Assembly: GCA_964586835.1 (NCBI GenBank)
Contig: CAZPIC010000002.1
Coordinates: 65,676-129,675 of the forward strand
Source: CAZLYF01 sp964586835
GTDB taxonomy: Bacteria > Bacillota > Clostridia > Christensenellales > Aristaeellaceae
Reading direction: 5' to 3'
DNA: 64,000 bases
The notes beneath the pieces are model-generated. The model ran no database searches. It was given only the letters and a program-made list of their open reading frames with translations, and had not been told where the DNA came from. Shown piece by piece: positions 9,030 to 17,557 of this stretch. Each line of letters starts with the position of its first letter. Position 1 is the first letter of the stretch. Position numbers and translations under genes: made by a program.

Positions 9030-9880
9030 CCGGCTGGCTTGTCTACGATGCGGGGAATGTCAAGCGCAACAGGTTCTATATCGATAAGTGGATGGACGCC
9101 GCACGCAGGCATGGGATCCGTCTTAAACTGCTCCTCACTGGTAGCCTGGCCTTCGGCATCTGCAAAGGAAAAGCTTTTCTCCATGGGGGCAAGGAGTGCC
9201 CGCAGCCCGATTTTGTCGTGATGCGTGCTCAGCGTCTCCTCCTTTCCCAGCATCTGGAAACGATGGGGGTGCCGGTCTTCAACAACGCAAGGGTGGCGGA
9301 TATCTGTAACGACAAACGAAAGACGCACCTTTGTCTCAGCGGTCTGGTTCCAATGATGGATACCGCCTTTATCGAGCAGGACGCCTTTGTTTGTCCTTTC
9401 CCGTTTCCAGTGGTCGTCAAGGCGGCTCATGGCTACGGGGGAAGGCAGGTGTACCTGGCCAGCGATGAAGCGCAATACCTGCAGGCCCTGTCAGCCCTCG
9501 CTCCTGATGCGGCGGCGGTACAGCCGCTGTGTGATGAGCCCGGACGGGATCTTAGGCTTTACGTGCTTGGCGATCGGGTCATTCGGGCCATGTTGCGTCA
9601 CTCCACCAGTGACTTTAGAAGCAATGTGGGACAGGGGGGCAGCTTCACCCCCTGTCGTCCGGATACGACCGTACTTCAGCACCTGGGGCGCATTTTACCG
9701 CTGTTTCGCTTCGGGCTTGTCGGTGTGGACTTTCTCTTTCACCAGGGAGAGCCTGTCTTTAACGAAATCGAGGACGTCGTGGGCTCCCGGATGCTGTATG
9801 CGCAGGGTGATATCGATATTGCTGCCGAATACCTTGACTTCATCCGAGAAACTGTGGCGGGTGGCGCCTGGCCGGTATAA
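9026..9880 (+). CDS. RimK-like ATP-grasp ligase 2
   Basis: Second ATP-grasp protein, 284 aa, starting MTGWLVYDAGNVKRN in an ATGA overlap with ligase 1. ATP-binding segment FPVVVKAAHGYGGRQVYLA; grasp motifs PGRDLRLYVLGDRVIRAML, SDFRSNVGQGG and GLVGVDFLFHQGEPVFNEI. It has the same domain order as ligase 1 but little identity in the N-terminal substrate domain, so the two probably act in sequence or as a pair on different carboxylates. The last acidic motif reads NEIEDVVGSRM in place of the commoner N-x-N form. Members of this fold make glutathione-, polyglutamate- and peptide-like bonds; nothing here fixes the product. Confidence 0.82.
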   Translation: MTGWLVYDAGNVKRNRFYIDKWMDAARRHGIRLKLLLTGSLAFGICKGKAFLHGGKECPQPDFVVMRAQRLLLSQHLETMGVPVFNNARVADICNDKRKTHLCLSGLVPMMDTAFIEQDAFVCPFPFPVVVKAAHGYGGRQVYLASDEAQYLQALSALAPDAAAVQPLCDEPGRDLRLYVLGDRVIRAMLRHSTSDFRSNVGQGGSFTPCRPDTTVLQHLGRILPLFRFGLVGVDFLFHQGEPVFNEIEDVVGSRMLYAQGDIDIAAEYLDFIRETVAGGAWPV

Positions 9881-9960
9881 ATCGGCTCCGACGAAATCGT
9901 CCCGCTCTCATCGCTTGAAATCCAGAAACCAGGCCTGTGCCAGCCGGTTTTGTCGACTGC

Positions 9961-9989
9961 TTGCGAGGCAGCCGCGCTGACGGTATAAT
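9961..9989 (+). promoter_or_regulatory. Promoter for smr-like / CotH genes
   Basis: TTGCGA (9961-9966), 17-bp spacer, TATAAT (9984-9989). It is 55 bp upstream of the Smr-domain start. Confidence 0.65.
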
Positions 9990-10044
9990 GCCCTCGAGGA
10001 GCCGGCAGTCTTTGCCGCCAACGCTTCAGAGGTGGGATCCCGGC

Positions 10045-10278
10045 ATGGAGATAGACCTTCACCAGATGACCGTACAGCAGGCCAGAGCTGCCGTCCAGGC
10101 AGCTCTTAACCGGGTGACATCTGCAGATTACCGGCTCCGGGTCATCCACGGCTACCGGGGAGGCAATGCGCTGAAGGAAATGCTTCACGAGGATTTTATT
10201 GGTCACCCAAAGGTCCTGCGTTTCGAGGGAACCCTGAACCGGGGTGAAACGATCCTGGTACTACGCGAGTATTTCTAA
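10045..10278 (+). CDS. Small Smr-domain protein
   Basis: 77-aa protein made almost only of an Smr domain, the fold found at the C-terminus of MutS2 and in free-standing nucleases. Visible motifs: the N-terminal LDLH-type element as MEIDLHQMTVQQA, then VIHGYRGGNALKEML where most members have HGxGxGxL. Starts at the ATG preceded by AGAGGTGG; the frame is open further upstream but overlaps the promoter. Probably nucleic-acid binding or nicking; activity is not certain, since the GxG turn is modified. It lies 25 bp before the large CotH gene and probably shares its transcript. Confidence 0.8.
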   Translation: MEIDLHQMTVQQARAAVQAALNRVTSADYRLRVIHGYRGGNALKEMLHEDFIGHPKVLRFEGTLNRGETILVLREYF

Positions 10279-10303
10279 ACCCAGACCATCTGCAAGGAGA
10301 GGC

Positions 10304-13300
10304 ATGTCCGCTACACAAAGATCCCGGATCAAACGCGGCAAGAGACGTGACAAACGAACACTGCTTTTGTTGTTATTACTGGTTCCACTCACCCTCCTGA
10401 TTCTGGGATCACCGTCTGAGCCTCTGAAAAAGGCGCTCAATATCAGCGCTGACGGCTCTGTGCTGTTTGAGCATGAGGGCCTGGTCATCAGCGAGGTCAT
10501 GTCTGTAAACGCCTCCGCTCTCCCCGACGAAAACGGGAACTTCCCCGACTGGCTTGAGCTCTGGAACAGCACAGAATCGGAGATGAACCTCGAGGGAATC
10601 TCTCTGTCCAACCGTTCAGACAAGGCCAAATTTATCTTTCCAGACTTTGTCCTTCCCGCCGACGGCAGGGTTTTGATCTACTGCGACAAGACCAATGCCA
10701 GCATTGCAGGCAGCCCTTTTCATGCCAAATTTAAGCTGTCCTCTCTTGGCTGCGCTGCCTTTGTATTCGATCCTTCCGGGTTTTTGCTCAACCATGTGGT
10801 GGTGCCGACCCTCAATGCCAATGACTCCTACAGCTTGATGGAAGACGGAAGCTTTGAGATTGTCGACTACTATTCCCCCGGTTACCCCAATACGCCGGAG
10901 GGGCACGGGCAGTACATGGAGCGCTATACGCTCCGTGAGGGCACGCTTCTCATCAACGAACTGATCGCCGCGCCCCGTTCGGGCTTCAGAGATGAAGATG
11001 GGGACCTGTCTGATTGGATCGAACTTTACAATGCGGGAACAGAATCCATCGATCTTAGCAACTACGCGCTGAGCGACAATGAGCTTCGCCCGATCAAATG
11101 GGTTTTTCCCGAAGGCTCCTGGATCGCGCCTGGCGGTTACTACCTGGTGTTCTGTTCAGGAAAAAACAAGGCCGATCCCTCCGCCTTCCCCCACAGCAAC
11201 TTTTCCATTGCGGCCGAAGGCGAGACCATTACCCTCAGCAGCCTCCAGGGGAACCTGATAGATCGGGTCACGTTCAGCCTCTTACCGGCAGATCACAGCT
11301 ACGGGCGCGATCCGCAGACCGGGACCTGGCAGGTGTTCGCCATCCCAACCCCGGGAGCGCCCAATAATGCAGATGGCATGGGGCTTGCGGACCGCTATCT
11401 GAGGGCATTAAACGAGACAGGTGTATATGTCTCTGAGCTCATGAGCAGCAACAATCAGACGGAGCCTGTCCCTGGCGAGTCTCCCTGTGACTGGGTGGAG
11501 TTGTACAACAGCTCCGATCAGGTCGTCGACCTTTCCGGTTTTGGCCTCAGCGACAGCATCTCCTGGCCCAGGCGGTGGCGGTTTCCCGCAGGCGTCTCCA
11601 TCTGGCCCGGTGAATACAAAATTGTCATGCTGGACAAGAGCCTGACACCGGGGACAAACGCAGCTGCCCTGCACGCCTCCTTCGCACTCAAGCGCGCAGG
11701 GGGCGAGGTAATGACGCTTTCCAACCCCGAAGGGAGGGTCCTTGACCGGATTGTACTGCCTGAGATTCCCGGCAACATATCCTACGGCAGGACCATCGGC
11801 CGGGATGGTTTTTTTTATTATGACGTCCCAACGCCGGGAAGTGCCAATGGAATCGGTTTTCTGGGTTTTTCAAACAAACCCATTCTCTCACACCCCGGGG
11901 GACTCTATGGCGACAACATCCTCCTGACCCTGTCGGGTCCCGAAACAGCGCAGCTTCGTTATACAATCGATGGCTCCATCCCCACTCTAAACAACAGCAC
12001 AGAATATCAGGGGCCCATTGAACTGAGCAACACCTGCGTCATCCGCGCGCGCTCCTTTGAGCCGGGCCTCCAGCCCTCCGAGACGGTAACAGCAACCTAT
12101 GTGTTGAAAACCTACTATACCCTCCCCGTCGTCTGTCTGACGACGGACCCGGACGAGCTGTGGAACCCACAAACGGGCATGTATGCTGCCGGCGAAGGCA
12201 TCGACGTGAGGCAGTACGAGAAAATCCCCTTTAAGAACCCCTCACCAGTCTACCGGCTCCATGGCAAAAAGCATAGGCCCGGCTTTGCTGAGATGTTTGA
12301 CAGTGATAGCGGCGAAACCTTCCTCAGCCAAGGCGTAACCTTTGGGCTCATCGGGCAGTATTCACTGGATATGCCTCAAAAATCCTTCAAAGTTTCAGCC
12401 CGCGGTATCTACGGGAACAAGACCTTTGAGGCTAAGCTATTTGAGGATCGGCCCTTTGAGGAGTACAGATCCTTTGTACTGCGTGTCAGCGGAAACGACT
12501 GCGTCTGGACACGCATGGTCGATGGGGTACAGTCCCGGCTGGTGGATAAGCTTAACACAGACGTCATCCATCAGGCATGGCGCCCGGTCATTGTCTATTT
12601 GAATGGTCAGTACTGGGGTCACTACAACCTCAGGGAGCGGGTCAGCCGCTACTTTGTCGCCCAACACGAAGGAATCCCGATGTCTGAAGCTGACAACATG
12701 ACGATCCTAGAGGGCAACGGGTTTTCCTACTACGGGTCACCTGCCGAATATAAAGAGCTTGTCGAGAAAGCCAAAACCCTTTCCCCCGGAAAGAACCCGG
12801 AAGACCTGGAATACCTCACCGACCGCATTGACATCGACAACTACTTTGACTATATGATCCTTGAAGCATTCTTTGCCAACACGGATACCGGAAACATCCG
12901 GTTTTACAAGCTGCCGGGCGGCAAATGGCGGTGGATCCTCTTTGACCTCGACTATGGGCTCTTCAATTCTACCACTAACGGTATCAAGGTCATTCTCAAC
13001 CCGAAAGGGACCGGCGTGAACCATGCGATCAGTAACGTTCTTATCCGAAAAATCCTTGAGAACAGCGACATGCAGGACAAATTTCTTCGTCGGTTTGGCG
13101 AGATCTTCAGGGCTCTGACGACTCCCGTCATGCTTGCCCAGATCGATGAGTGCTACGCGCTGCTTGAACCTGAGATGCCCATGCACTTTGAGCGCTGGGC
13201 CTCCCTGAACTTAAAGAGCATCTCTTCCGATCAGCCGCAGACTGTCGACGGCTGCCTGCGTTACTGGAATACGCGCGTGGACCGCCTGCGTAATGTCGTC

Positions 13301-13414
13301 AGGAAACGCCCCACCTTCTGTTATGACCAGGTCAAGGATTGGTTCTCCCTCTCAGATGCACAGATGGGCGCCTACTTTGGCCCTCGTCCCGAACTCCCCC
13401 CTGACGCCATATAA
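10304..13414 (+). CDS. Surface protein with three lamin-tail domains, a chitobiase-like domain and a CotH kinase domain
   Basis: 1036-aa exported protein. AAGGAGA precedes the ATG. A basic N-terminus followed by a leucine-rich segment (about 19-34) makes an uncleaved anchor or signal. Domains in order: lamin-tail (LTD) domains starting near 60, 215 and 374, each with the D/PDWxELWN or WIELYN signature; a CHB_HEX_C-type beta domain at about 525-605 (RYTIDGSIPT); and a CotH kinase domain at about 640-960, with NLRERVSRYF and the metal-binding ILFDLDYGLF (near 881). CotH proteins phosphorylate spore-coat proteins in Bacillus; LTD-CotH fusions occur on surfaces of many Clostridia. The target is probably a secreted or coat protein. 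Confidence 0.9.
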   Translation: MSATQRSRIKRGKRRDKRTLLLLLLLVPLTLLILGSPSEPLKKALNISADGSVLFEHEGLVISEVMSVNASALPDENGNFPDWLELWNSTESEMNLEGISLSNRSDKAKFIFPDFVLPADGRVLIYCDKTNASIAGSPFHAKFKLSSLGCAAFVFDPSGFLLNHVVVPTLNANDSYSLMEDGSFEIVDYYSPGYPNTPEGHGQYMERYTLREGTLLINELIAAPRSGFRDEDGDLSDWIELYNAGTESIDLSNYALSDNELRPIKWVFPEGSWIAPGGYYLVFCSGKNKADPSAFPHSNFSIAAEGETITLSSLQGNLIDRVTFSLLPADHSYGRDPQTGTWQVFAIPTPGAPNNADGMGLADRYLRALNETGVYVSELMSSNNQTEPVPGESPCDWVELYNSSDQVVDLSGFGLSDSISWPRRWRFPAGVSIWPGEYKIVMLDKSLTPGTNAAALHASFALKRAGGEVMTLSNPEGRVLDRIVLPEIPGNISYGRTIGRDGFFYYDVPTPGSANGIGFLGFSNKPILSHPGGLYGDNILLTLSGPETAQLRYTIDGSIPTLNNSTEYQGPIELSNTCVIRARSFEPGLQPSETVTATYVLKTYYTLPVVCLTTDPDELWNPQTGMYAAGEGIDVRQYEKIPFKNPSPVYRLHGKKHRPGFAEMFDSDSGETFLSQGVTFGLIGQYSLDMPQKSFKVSARGIYGNKTFEAKLFEDRPFEEYRSFVLRVSGNDCVWTRMVDGVQSRLVDKLNTDVIHQAWRPVIVYLNGQYWGHYNLRERVSRYFVAQHEGIPMSEADNMTILEGNGFSYYGSPAEYKELVEKAKTLSPGKNPEDLEYLTDRIDIDNYFDYMILEAFFANTDTGNIRFYKLPGGKWRWILFDLDYGLFNSTTNGIKVILNPKGTGVNHAISNVLIRKILENSDMQDKFLRRFGEIFRALTTPVMLAQIDECYALLEPEMPMHFERWASLNLKSISSDQPQTVDGCLRYWNTRVDRLRNVVRKRPTFCYDQVKDWFSLSDAQMGAYFGPRPELPPDAI

Positions 13415-13529
13415 CCCGACAGCTCCCACTGTTCCTTGGCGGCGCAGGCCGTAGCTGTCATAAATGCCTCACGCTGAGCCTTCAAAGCCCGAAATCCAAC
13501 GCTGGCAAAGATACAGGAGGGCGTACAGG

Positions 13530-13907
13530 ATGATCGACAAAAAACTTTTGGAAGTCCTCTCCACCCCGCCGGACGCTGCCCTGACGATCGTGACGCAGGG
13601 CGCGGAGGGACCGCATGCTGTCAATACCTGGAATAGCTATGTGTTGGTCTGTGACGAAGGAAAGCTTTGGATCCCGGCAGGTCGCATGCACAAAACTGAG
13701 GCAAACATCCGACACAACGACAGGGTGTTGCTCACCATCTCAAACAGGGAGGTCATGGGAAAAACCTACAGGGGCACCGGTTTCCTCGTCAAAGGCAAGG
13801 CATGCTTTGGCATGGAAGGGGAGGAAGCTGACAGGGTCCGGCAGCGCTTCCCCTGGGCAAGGGCTGTCCTCGCCATCACGGTCCTCTCCTCCGAACAGAC
13901 CCTGTAA
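13530..13907 (+). CDS. Pyridoxamine 5'-phosphate oxidase-family (FMN split-barrel) protein
   Basis: Small flavin-binding split-barrel protein, 125 aa. It starts at MIDKKLLEVL with AGGAGG nine bases upstream. Family features: ALTIVTQGAEGPHAVNTWNSYV, IPAGRMHKTEANIRHNDRVLLTISN and the MGKTYRGTGFLVKG strand. Many such short proteins are F/FMN-dependent reductases or flavin-binding proteins of unknown substrate, not true PdxH enzymes. It lies 115 bp downstream of the CotH gene on the same strand; no linked pathway is evident. Confidence 0.82.
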   Translation: MIDKKLLEVLSTPPDAALTIVTQGAEGPHAVNTWNSYVLVCDEGKLWIPAGRMHKTEANIRHNDRVLLTISNREVMGKTYRGTGFLVKGKACFGMEGEEADRVRQRFPWARAVLAITVLSSEQTL

Positions 13908-14042
13908 GACACCCAGCCCCATAGGCTCCCCGTCGGTTTCTCAGCTCTCCAGCGGCGTCTCCTATCACACGTTGAGCGCGAACGAAACCTTGATGCCTCA
14001 CGCCCTTTGAGCACGAAGGTCAGTGGGCTCTGTTAGGAGATT
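13908..14042. other. Intergenic, nothing recognised
   Basis: First part of a 440-bp gap after the split-barrel gene. No gene and no clear signal here; the remaining part holds the structured element and the tpl promoter listed next. Confidence 0.4.
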
Positions 14043-14118
14043 CCCGCAGAAATGGATGGCGGGAGGCTGCTGTGTTTAGCCTTTATCCGGGCCAGCTCCG
14101 CTGGAGCTGGCCCTTCTA
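14043..14118 (+). terminator. Three consecutive stem-loops ending in a terminator-like hairpin
   Basis: Stem 1 CCCGC/GCGGG (14043-14047 with 14059-14063); stem 2 AGGCT/AGCCT (14064-14068 with 14078-14082); stem 3 is a perfect 11-bp GGGCCAGCTCC hairpin (14089-14099 with 14103-14113, loop GCT) followed by TTCTAT. The last hairpin is probably an intrinsic terminator of the upstream genes. The neat array could also be a small structured RNA. Confidence 0.55.
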
Positions 14119-14265
14119 TGCCCCTGCATGGCGGTAGAAACTCCCTGTCAATCCGAAAGGGGAGCAACACCGGGGGAGCCGGTGTACCGTTTTGTGACCT
14201 GGTTGCTCATTTCCATGGATACGACTCCCTTTTCGTGCTCAATGCATGGTAGGTACGCCGTTCAC

Positions 14266-14294
14266 TTGCATTTGCCCATCCTTCGCAGTAGAAT
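14266..14294 (+). promoter_or_regulatory. Promoter for tyrosine phenol-lyase
   Basis: TTGCAT (14266-14271), 17-bp spacer, TAGAAT (14289-14294), in a locally AT-rich stretch. The ATG is 55 bp downstream, preceded by CGGAGG. Confidence 0.6.
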
Positions 14295-14348
14295 AAATAC
14301 AATAAAAAAACAATCTGCGGCGACGCAGGGAAAAGACGGAGGCGTGCC

Positions 14349-15746
14349 ATGCTAGACAGGCGATATCCAGCGGAGCCTTTCCGCATCAAATCGGTGGAGA
14401 CCATCCGCATGAACACCCGGGAAGAGCGACAAGAGATCATCCGAAAAGCAGGGTACAACACCTTTCTGATCGACTCTCAGGACGTCTACATCGACCTTCT
14501 GACCGACTCCGGTACCAATGCCATGTCCGACCGCCAGTGGGCAGGACTGATGCTGGGTGATGAAGCCTATGCGGGAAGTCGAAACTGGCACCACCTGGAA
14601 GACACAGTGCGCGAGCTATTTGGCTTTTCTTATGTCGTGCCCACGCACCAGGGACGGGGCGCAGAAAATCTCCTGAGTCGCATCGCTATCCAGCCCGGGC
14701 AGTACGTACCTGGCAACATGTACTTCACCACCACTCGCTATCACCAGGAGGCAAACGGCGGCATCTTCTACGACATCATCCGGGACGAAGCACACGATGC
14801 TGAGGCGGAGCTGCCCTTCAAAGGGGACGTCGACCTGAACAAGCTTACAGCTCTGGTTGACAGCGTGGGAGCGTCTGGGATCGCCTATGTATGCATCGCC
14901 ATCACGGTCAACCTGGCGGGTGGCCAGCCAGTATCCATGGCCAATATGCGCGCGGTGCACGCCTATTGTCGTCGGATGGGCATTCGACTTTTTATGGATG
15001 CCACCCGCTGTGTAGAAAATGCCTACTTCATCAAGGAGCGCGAGCCCGGTTACCAGGACAAATCCATCCGCGACATCGTCCGTGAGCAGTTCAGCTATGC
15101 TGACGGTTGCACGATGTCCGGAAAGAAAGACTGCATTGCCAACATCGGGGGTTTCCTGTGCCTCAATGACGAGGAGCTCTTTCAGGCAGCCAGGGAGTTG
15201 GTGGTGGTCTTTGAAGGCATGCCTTCCTATGGAGGCATGACCGGCCGGGATATGGAAGCCATGGCCATCGGGCTTCAGGAATCCATGCAAGAGGAGTACA
15301 TCGAGCACCGGGTGAAGCAGGTACGCTATCTGGGCGACCTTCTGTCCGAGCATGGCGTACCCATCGTACGCCCGGTGGGCGGTCATGCGGTGTTCCTGGA
15401 CGCCCGCAGGTTCTGCCCTCACCTGCAGCAAATCCAATTTCCTGCCCAGTCTCTGGCGGCTGCCATCTACGTGGAAGGAAGCGTGCGCTCCATGGAGCGT
15501 GGGATCGTGTCTGCCGGCCGTAACAGGGACACCGGGGAAGACCATGCTCCCAGGCTTGAGACCGTGCGGTTGACCATTCCGCGCAGGGTTTACACCTACA
15601 GCCACATGGACCTGGTAGCCAACACCCTTATCAGTCTGTTCAGCCGCAGAGAGGAGATTCCGGGGCTCAGGTGGATCTACGAACCCAAACAGCTTCGGTT
15701 TTTCACAGGCCGCTTCGAGCCGATTGAAAAGCCCCTGCAGTCATAG
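14349..15746 (+). CDS. tpl: Tyrosine phenol-lyase
   Basis: PLP-dependent beta-eliminating lyase (465 aa) that splits L-tyrosine into phenol, pyruvate and ammonia in the cytoplasm. From the known family, tyrosine phenol-lyase is separated from tryptophanase by T124, R381 and F448 (Citrobacter numbering); the equivalents T127, R384 and F451 are all present. PLP lysine K260 lies in CTMSGKKDC, and the catalytic tyrosine Y74 in GDEAYAGS. N-terminal YPAEPFRIKSVET is typical of the phenol-lyase. It is transcribed from its own promoter. No tyrosine permease is adjacent; a MATE exporter follows 350 bp later. Pyruvate release would feed the same central metabolism as the sugar clusters. Confidence 0.96.
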   Translation: MLDRRYPAEPFRIKSVETIRMNTREERQEIIRKAGYNTFLIDSQDVYIDLLTDSGTNAMSDRQWAGLMLGDEAYAGSRNWHHLEDTVRELFGFSYVVPTHQGRGAENLLSRIAIQPGQYVPGNMYFTTTRYHQEANGGIFYDIIRDEAHDAEAELPFKGDVDLNKLTALVDSVGASGIAYVCIAITVNLAGGQPVSMANMRAVHAYCRRMGIRLFMDATRCVENAYFIKEREPGYQDKSIRDIVREQFSYADGCTMSGKKDCIANIGGFLCLNDEELFQAARELVVVFEGMPSYGGMTGRDMEAMAIGLQESMQEEYIEHRVKQVRYLGDLLSEHGVPIVRPVGGHAVFLDARRFCPHLQQIQFPAQSLAAAIYVEGSVRSMERGIVSAGRNRDTGEDHAPRLETVRLTIPRRVYTYSHMDLVANTLISLFSRREEIPGLRWIYEPKQLRFFTGRFEPIEKPLQS

Positions 15747-16027
15747 ACCGCTGGGAAAAATAAAAACCTTCTGCCGCGGACGCCATGCCAGGGCGTCCGT
15801 CGTTCGCGCCCGGCACAGGGTACGTCTCCCGCTTCATCGCCTTCATGCAGCGGCCAAAGGGCGCTGTGCCCTTTTGGCTCAAAGTGATGCAACTCCCACC
15901 CGTTCGCTGAACCTTCCGGGCCTGCCCCATCTGAAGTTGATTGCAGGCCATGCGTTTGGGCGCTCAGGAGCACCGTGCCGTAAAGCATCCTGCAGTGCTG
16001 CCCATCGACAGGCATGCACACCCTCCC
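15747..16027. other. Intergenic, weak hairpin only
   Basis: Gap between tpl and the MATE promoter. A GGACGCC/GGCGTCC stem (about 15778-15800) lies after the tpl stop but has no downstream T-run. It may be a weak terminator. No gene seen. Confidence 0.35.
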
Positions 16028-16056
16028 TTTCTTGACAGGGTTTTCCTTCGCAGGCA
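16028..16056 (+). promoter_or_regulatory. Putative promoter for MATE transporter
   Basis: TTGACA (16028-16033), 17-bp spacer, CACAAT (16051-16056). Good -35 and a weak -10; 41 bp before the chosen ATG. Confidence 0.4.
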
Positions 16057-16097
16057 CAATGTGCCTATTATTATGGGGAAGGAAGACAAACCGCACG

Positions 16098-17477
16098 ATG
16101 TCCGCAAAGAAAGTTGACCTGACACAGGGGGGGATTTTCAGGAAACTGCTCCTGGTAGCCGTCCCGATTATGAGCACCCAGCTCATGCAAATGGCTTACA
16201 ACCTGACCGATATGTTCTGGCTTGGGCGCATGGAACAATCGGTCATGGCTGTGGCAGCTGGCGGTCTGGCCGGTATGTTTCTATGGCTGAGCATGGCGCT
16301 TCTGATGATTGGGCGCATGGGTTCAGAGATCGGCACTTCGCAGAACCTGGGGCGCAGGGATGCCGCCGCTGCACGCAGCTATGCAGAGAACTCCACCAGA
16401 ATTGCATTGATCCTTGGTCTTGCGTATGGTCTTGTACTGATGATCTTCGCAAACCCGCTGGTAGCCATGCTACAGGTCAGCGACCCGTTTGTCTTTGACA
16501 ACGCGACCCTCTATCTGCGCATTGTGGGCACGGGTATCCCCTTAACCTATGTTTCCGCTGCCATCACCGGCGCCTTTAACGGTGCCGGCAACTCGCGCCG
16601 AAGTTTCTACGCGAATGCCGCAGGGCTCCTCGCCAACATGGCGCTCGATCCGCTGATGATCCTGGTCTGGGGCTGGGGGGTGGCCGGAGCCGCCATCGCG
16701 ACGGTTCTCGCACAGGGCATTGTATGCGCGCTTTTTGTCTGGTCTGTGAAGCGGCATCCGCACAGGCCCTTCGAACGATTCCGTCTGTTAGGCCGCATAG
16801 GTCGTGACAGGATCCAGCAGATCCTGCGCTGGAGTTTGCCGGTGGCCTTGGAAAGCGGTGCCTTCACCGCACTTGCCATGGTGGTCACCGGGATGGTGTC
16901 TGCCTGGTACGGCGAAACCGCCGTGGCTGTTCAACGCGTGGGCAGCCAGATAGAATCGCTCTCCTGGCTCATCGGCGGTGGCTTTTCTTCCGCCGTAACG
17001 GCATTCACCGGCCAGAACTACGGCGCGCTCAAATGGGCTCGTATCCGCAGGGGATACCGTATCGCGCTTGCCTCCCTGCTGGCCTGGGAGGCAGTGGTGA
17101 TGCTACTCCTTGTGTTTGGCGGGAGGTTCTTCTTTTCTCTTTTTCTCAAAGAACCGCCCCATATCCTGGACATGGGGGAGACCTACCTGCGTATCCTTGC
17201 TGGCTGTTCCCTGTTCATGGCTCTTGAGGGAGCCTGCGCCGGTGCTTTCCGGGGCATGGGTCAAACCCTGCCGCCCAGCATCTGCAGTATTTCCGCCAAT
17301 CTTCTCCGTCCAATATTGTGCTGGTTCTTCGCTGGCTGGATGGGCTTAAATGGCCTCTGGCTGGGGATTACGGTTTCCGCAGCTTTGCGCGGCCTGCTCA
17401 TGTTCATCTGGTATACAGCCTATGAGCGCCGTCTACCCCTGACGGACGCACACGAAGCGGTTGCTGCAGCTCATTAG
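16098..17477 (+). CDS. MATE-family efflux transporter
   Basis: Inner-membrane multidrug/toxin exporter, 459 aa, about 12 transmembrane segments in two repeats, driven by Na+ or H+ in known members. Start taken at MSAKKVDLTQGGIF; the GGAAGG site is rather far upstream (about 15 bp), and an in-frame earlier start cannot be excluded. Family features: VPIMSTQLMQMAYNLTDMFW at the N-terminus, GAFNGAGNSRRSFYAN at the middle of the first half, and GAFRGMGQTLPPS in the matching position of the second. Substrate unknown. Its place behind tyrosine phenol-lyase invites the idea of phenol or aromatic export, but nothing in the sequence shows that. Confidence 0.9.
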   Translation: MSAKKVDLTQGGIFRKLLLVAVPIMSTQLMQMAYNLTDMFWLGRMEQSVMAVAAGGLAGMFLWLSMALLMIGRMGSEIGTSQNLGRRDAAAARSYAENSTRIALILGLAYGLVLMIFANPLVAMLQVSDPFVFDNATLYLRIVGTGIPLTYVSAAITGAFNGAGNSRRSFYANAAGLLANMALDPLMILVWGWGVAGAAIATVLAQGIVCALFVWSVKRHPHRPFERFRLLGRIGRDRIQQILRWSLPVALESGAFTALAMVVTGMVSAWYGETAVAVQRVGSQIESLSWLIGGGFSSAVTAFTGQNYGALKWARIRRGYRIALASLLAWEAVVMLLLVFGGRFFFSLFLKEPPHILDMGETYLRILAGCSLFMALEGACAGAFRGMGQTLPPSICSISANLLRPILCWFFAGWMGLNGLWLGITVSAALRGLLMFIWYTAYERRLPLTDAHEAVAAAH

Positions 17478-17557
17478 AGGATCAAGCAGCCTTTCCATGC
17501 TCACTGGCGTTCGGGTGAATCCTGTCAAAGCTGACTGCGTTCGCTTCAGCGGACAAG

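Noticed and set aside
14119..14348. T-box or tyrosine-responsive leader before tpl
   Set aside because: No AGGGTGG-type T-box sequence or specifier stem found; the leader after the promoter is only about 45 nt.
14616..15605. 329-codon open frame on the minus strand
   Set aside because: Antisense to tyrosine phenol-lyase; no recognisable protein.
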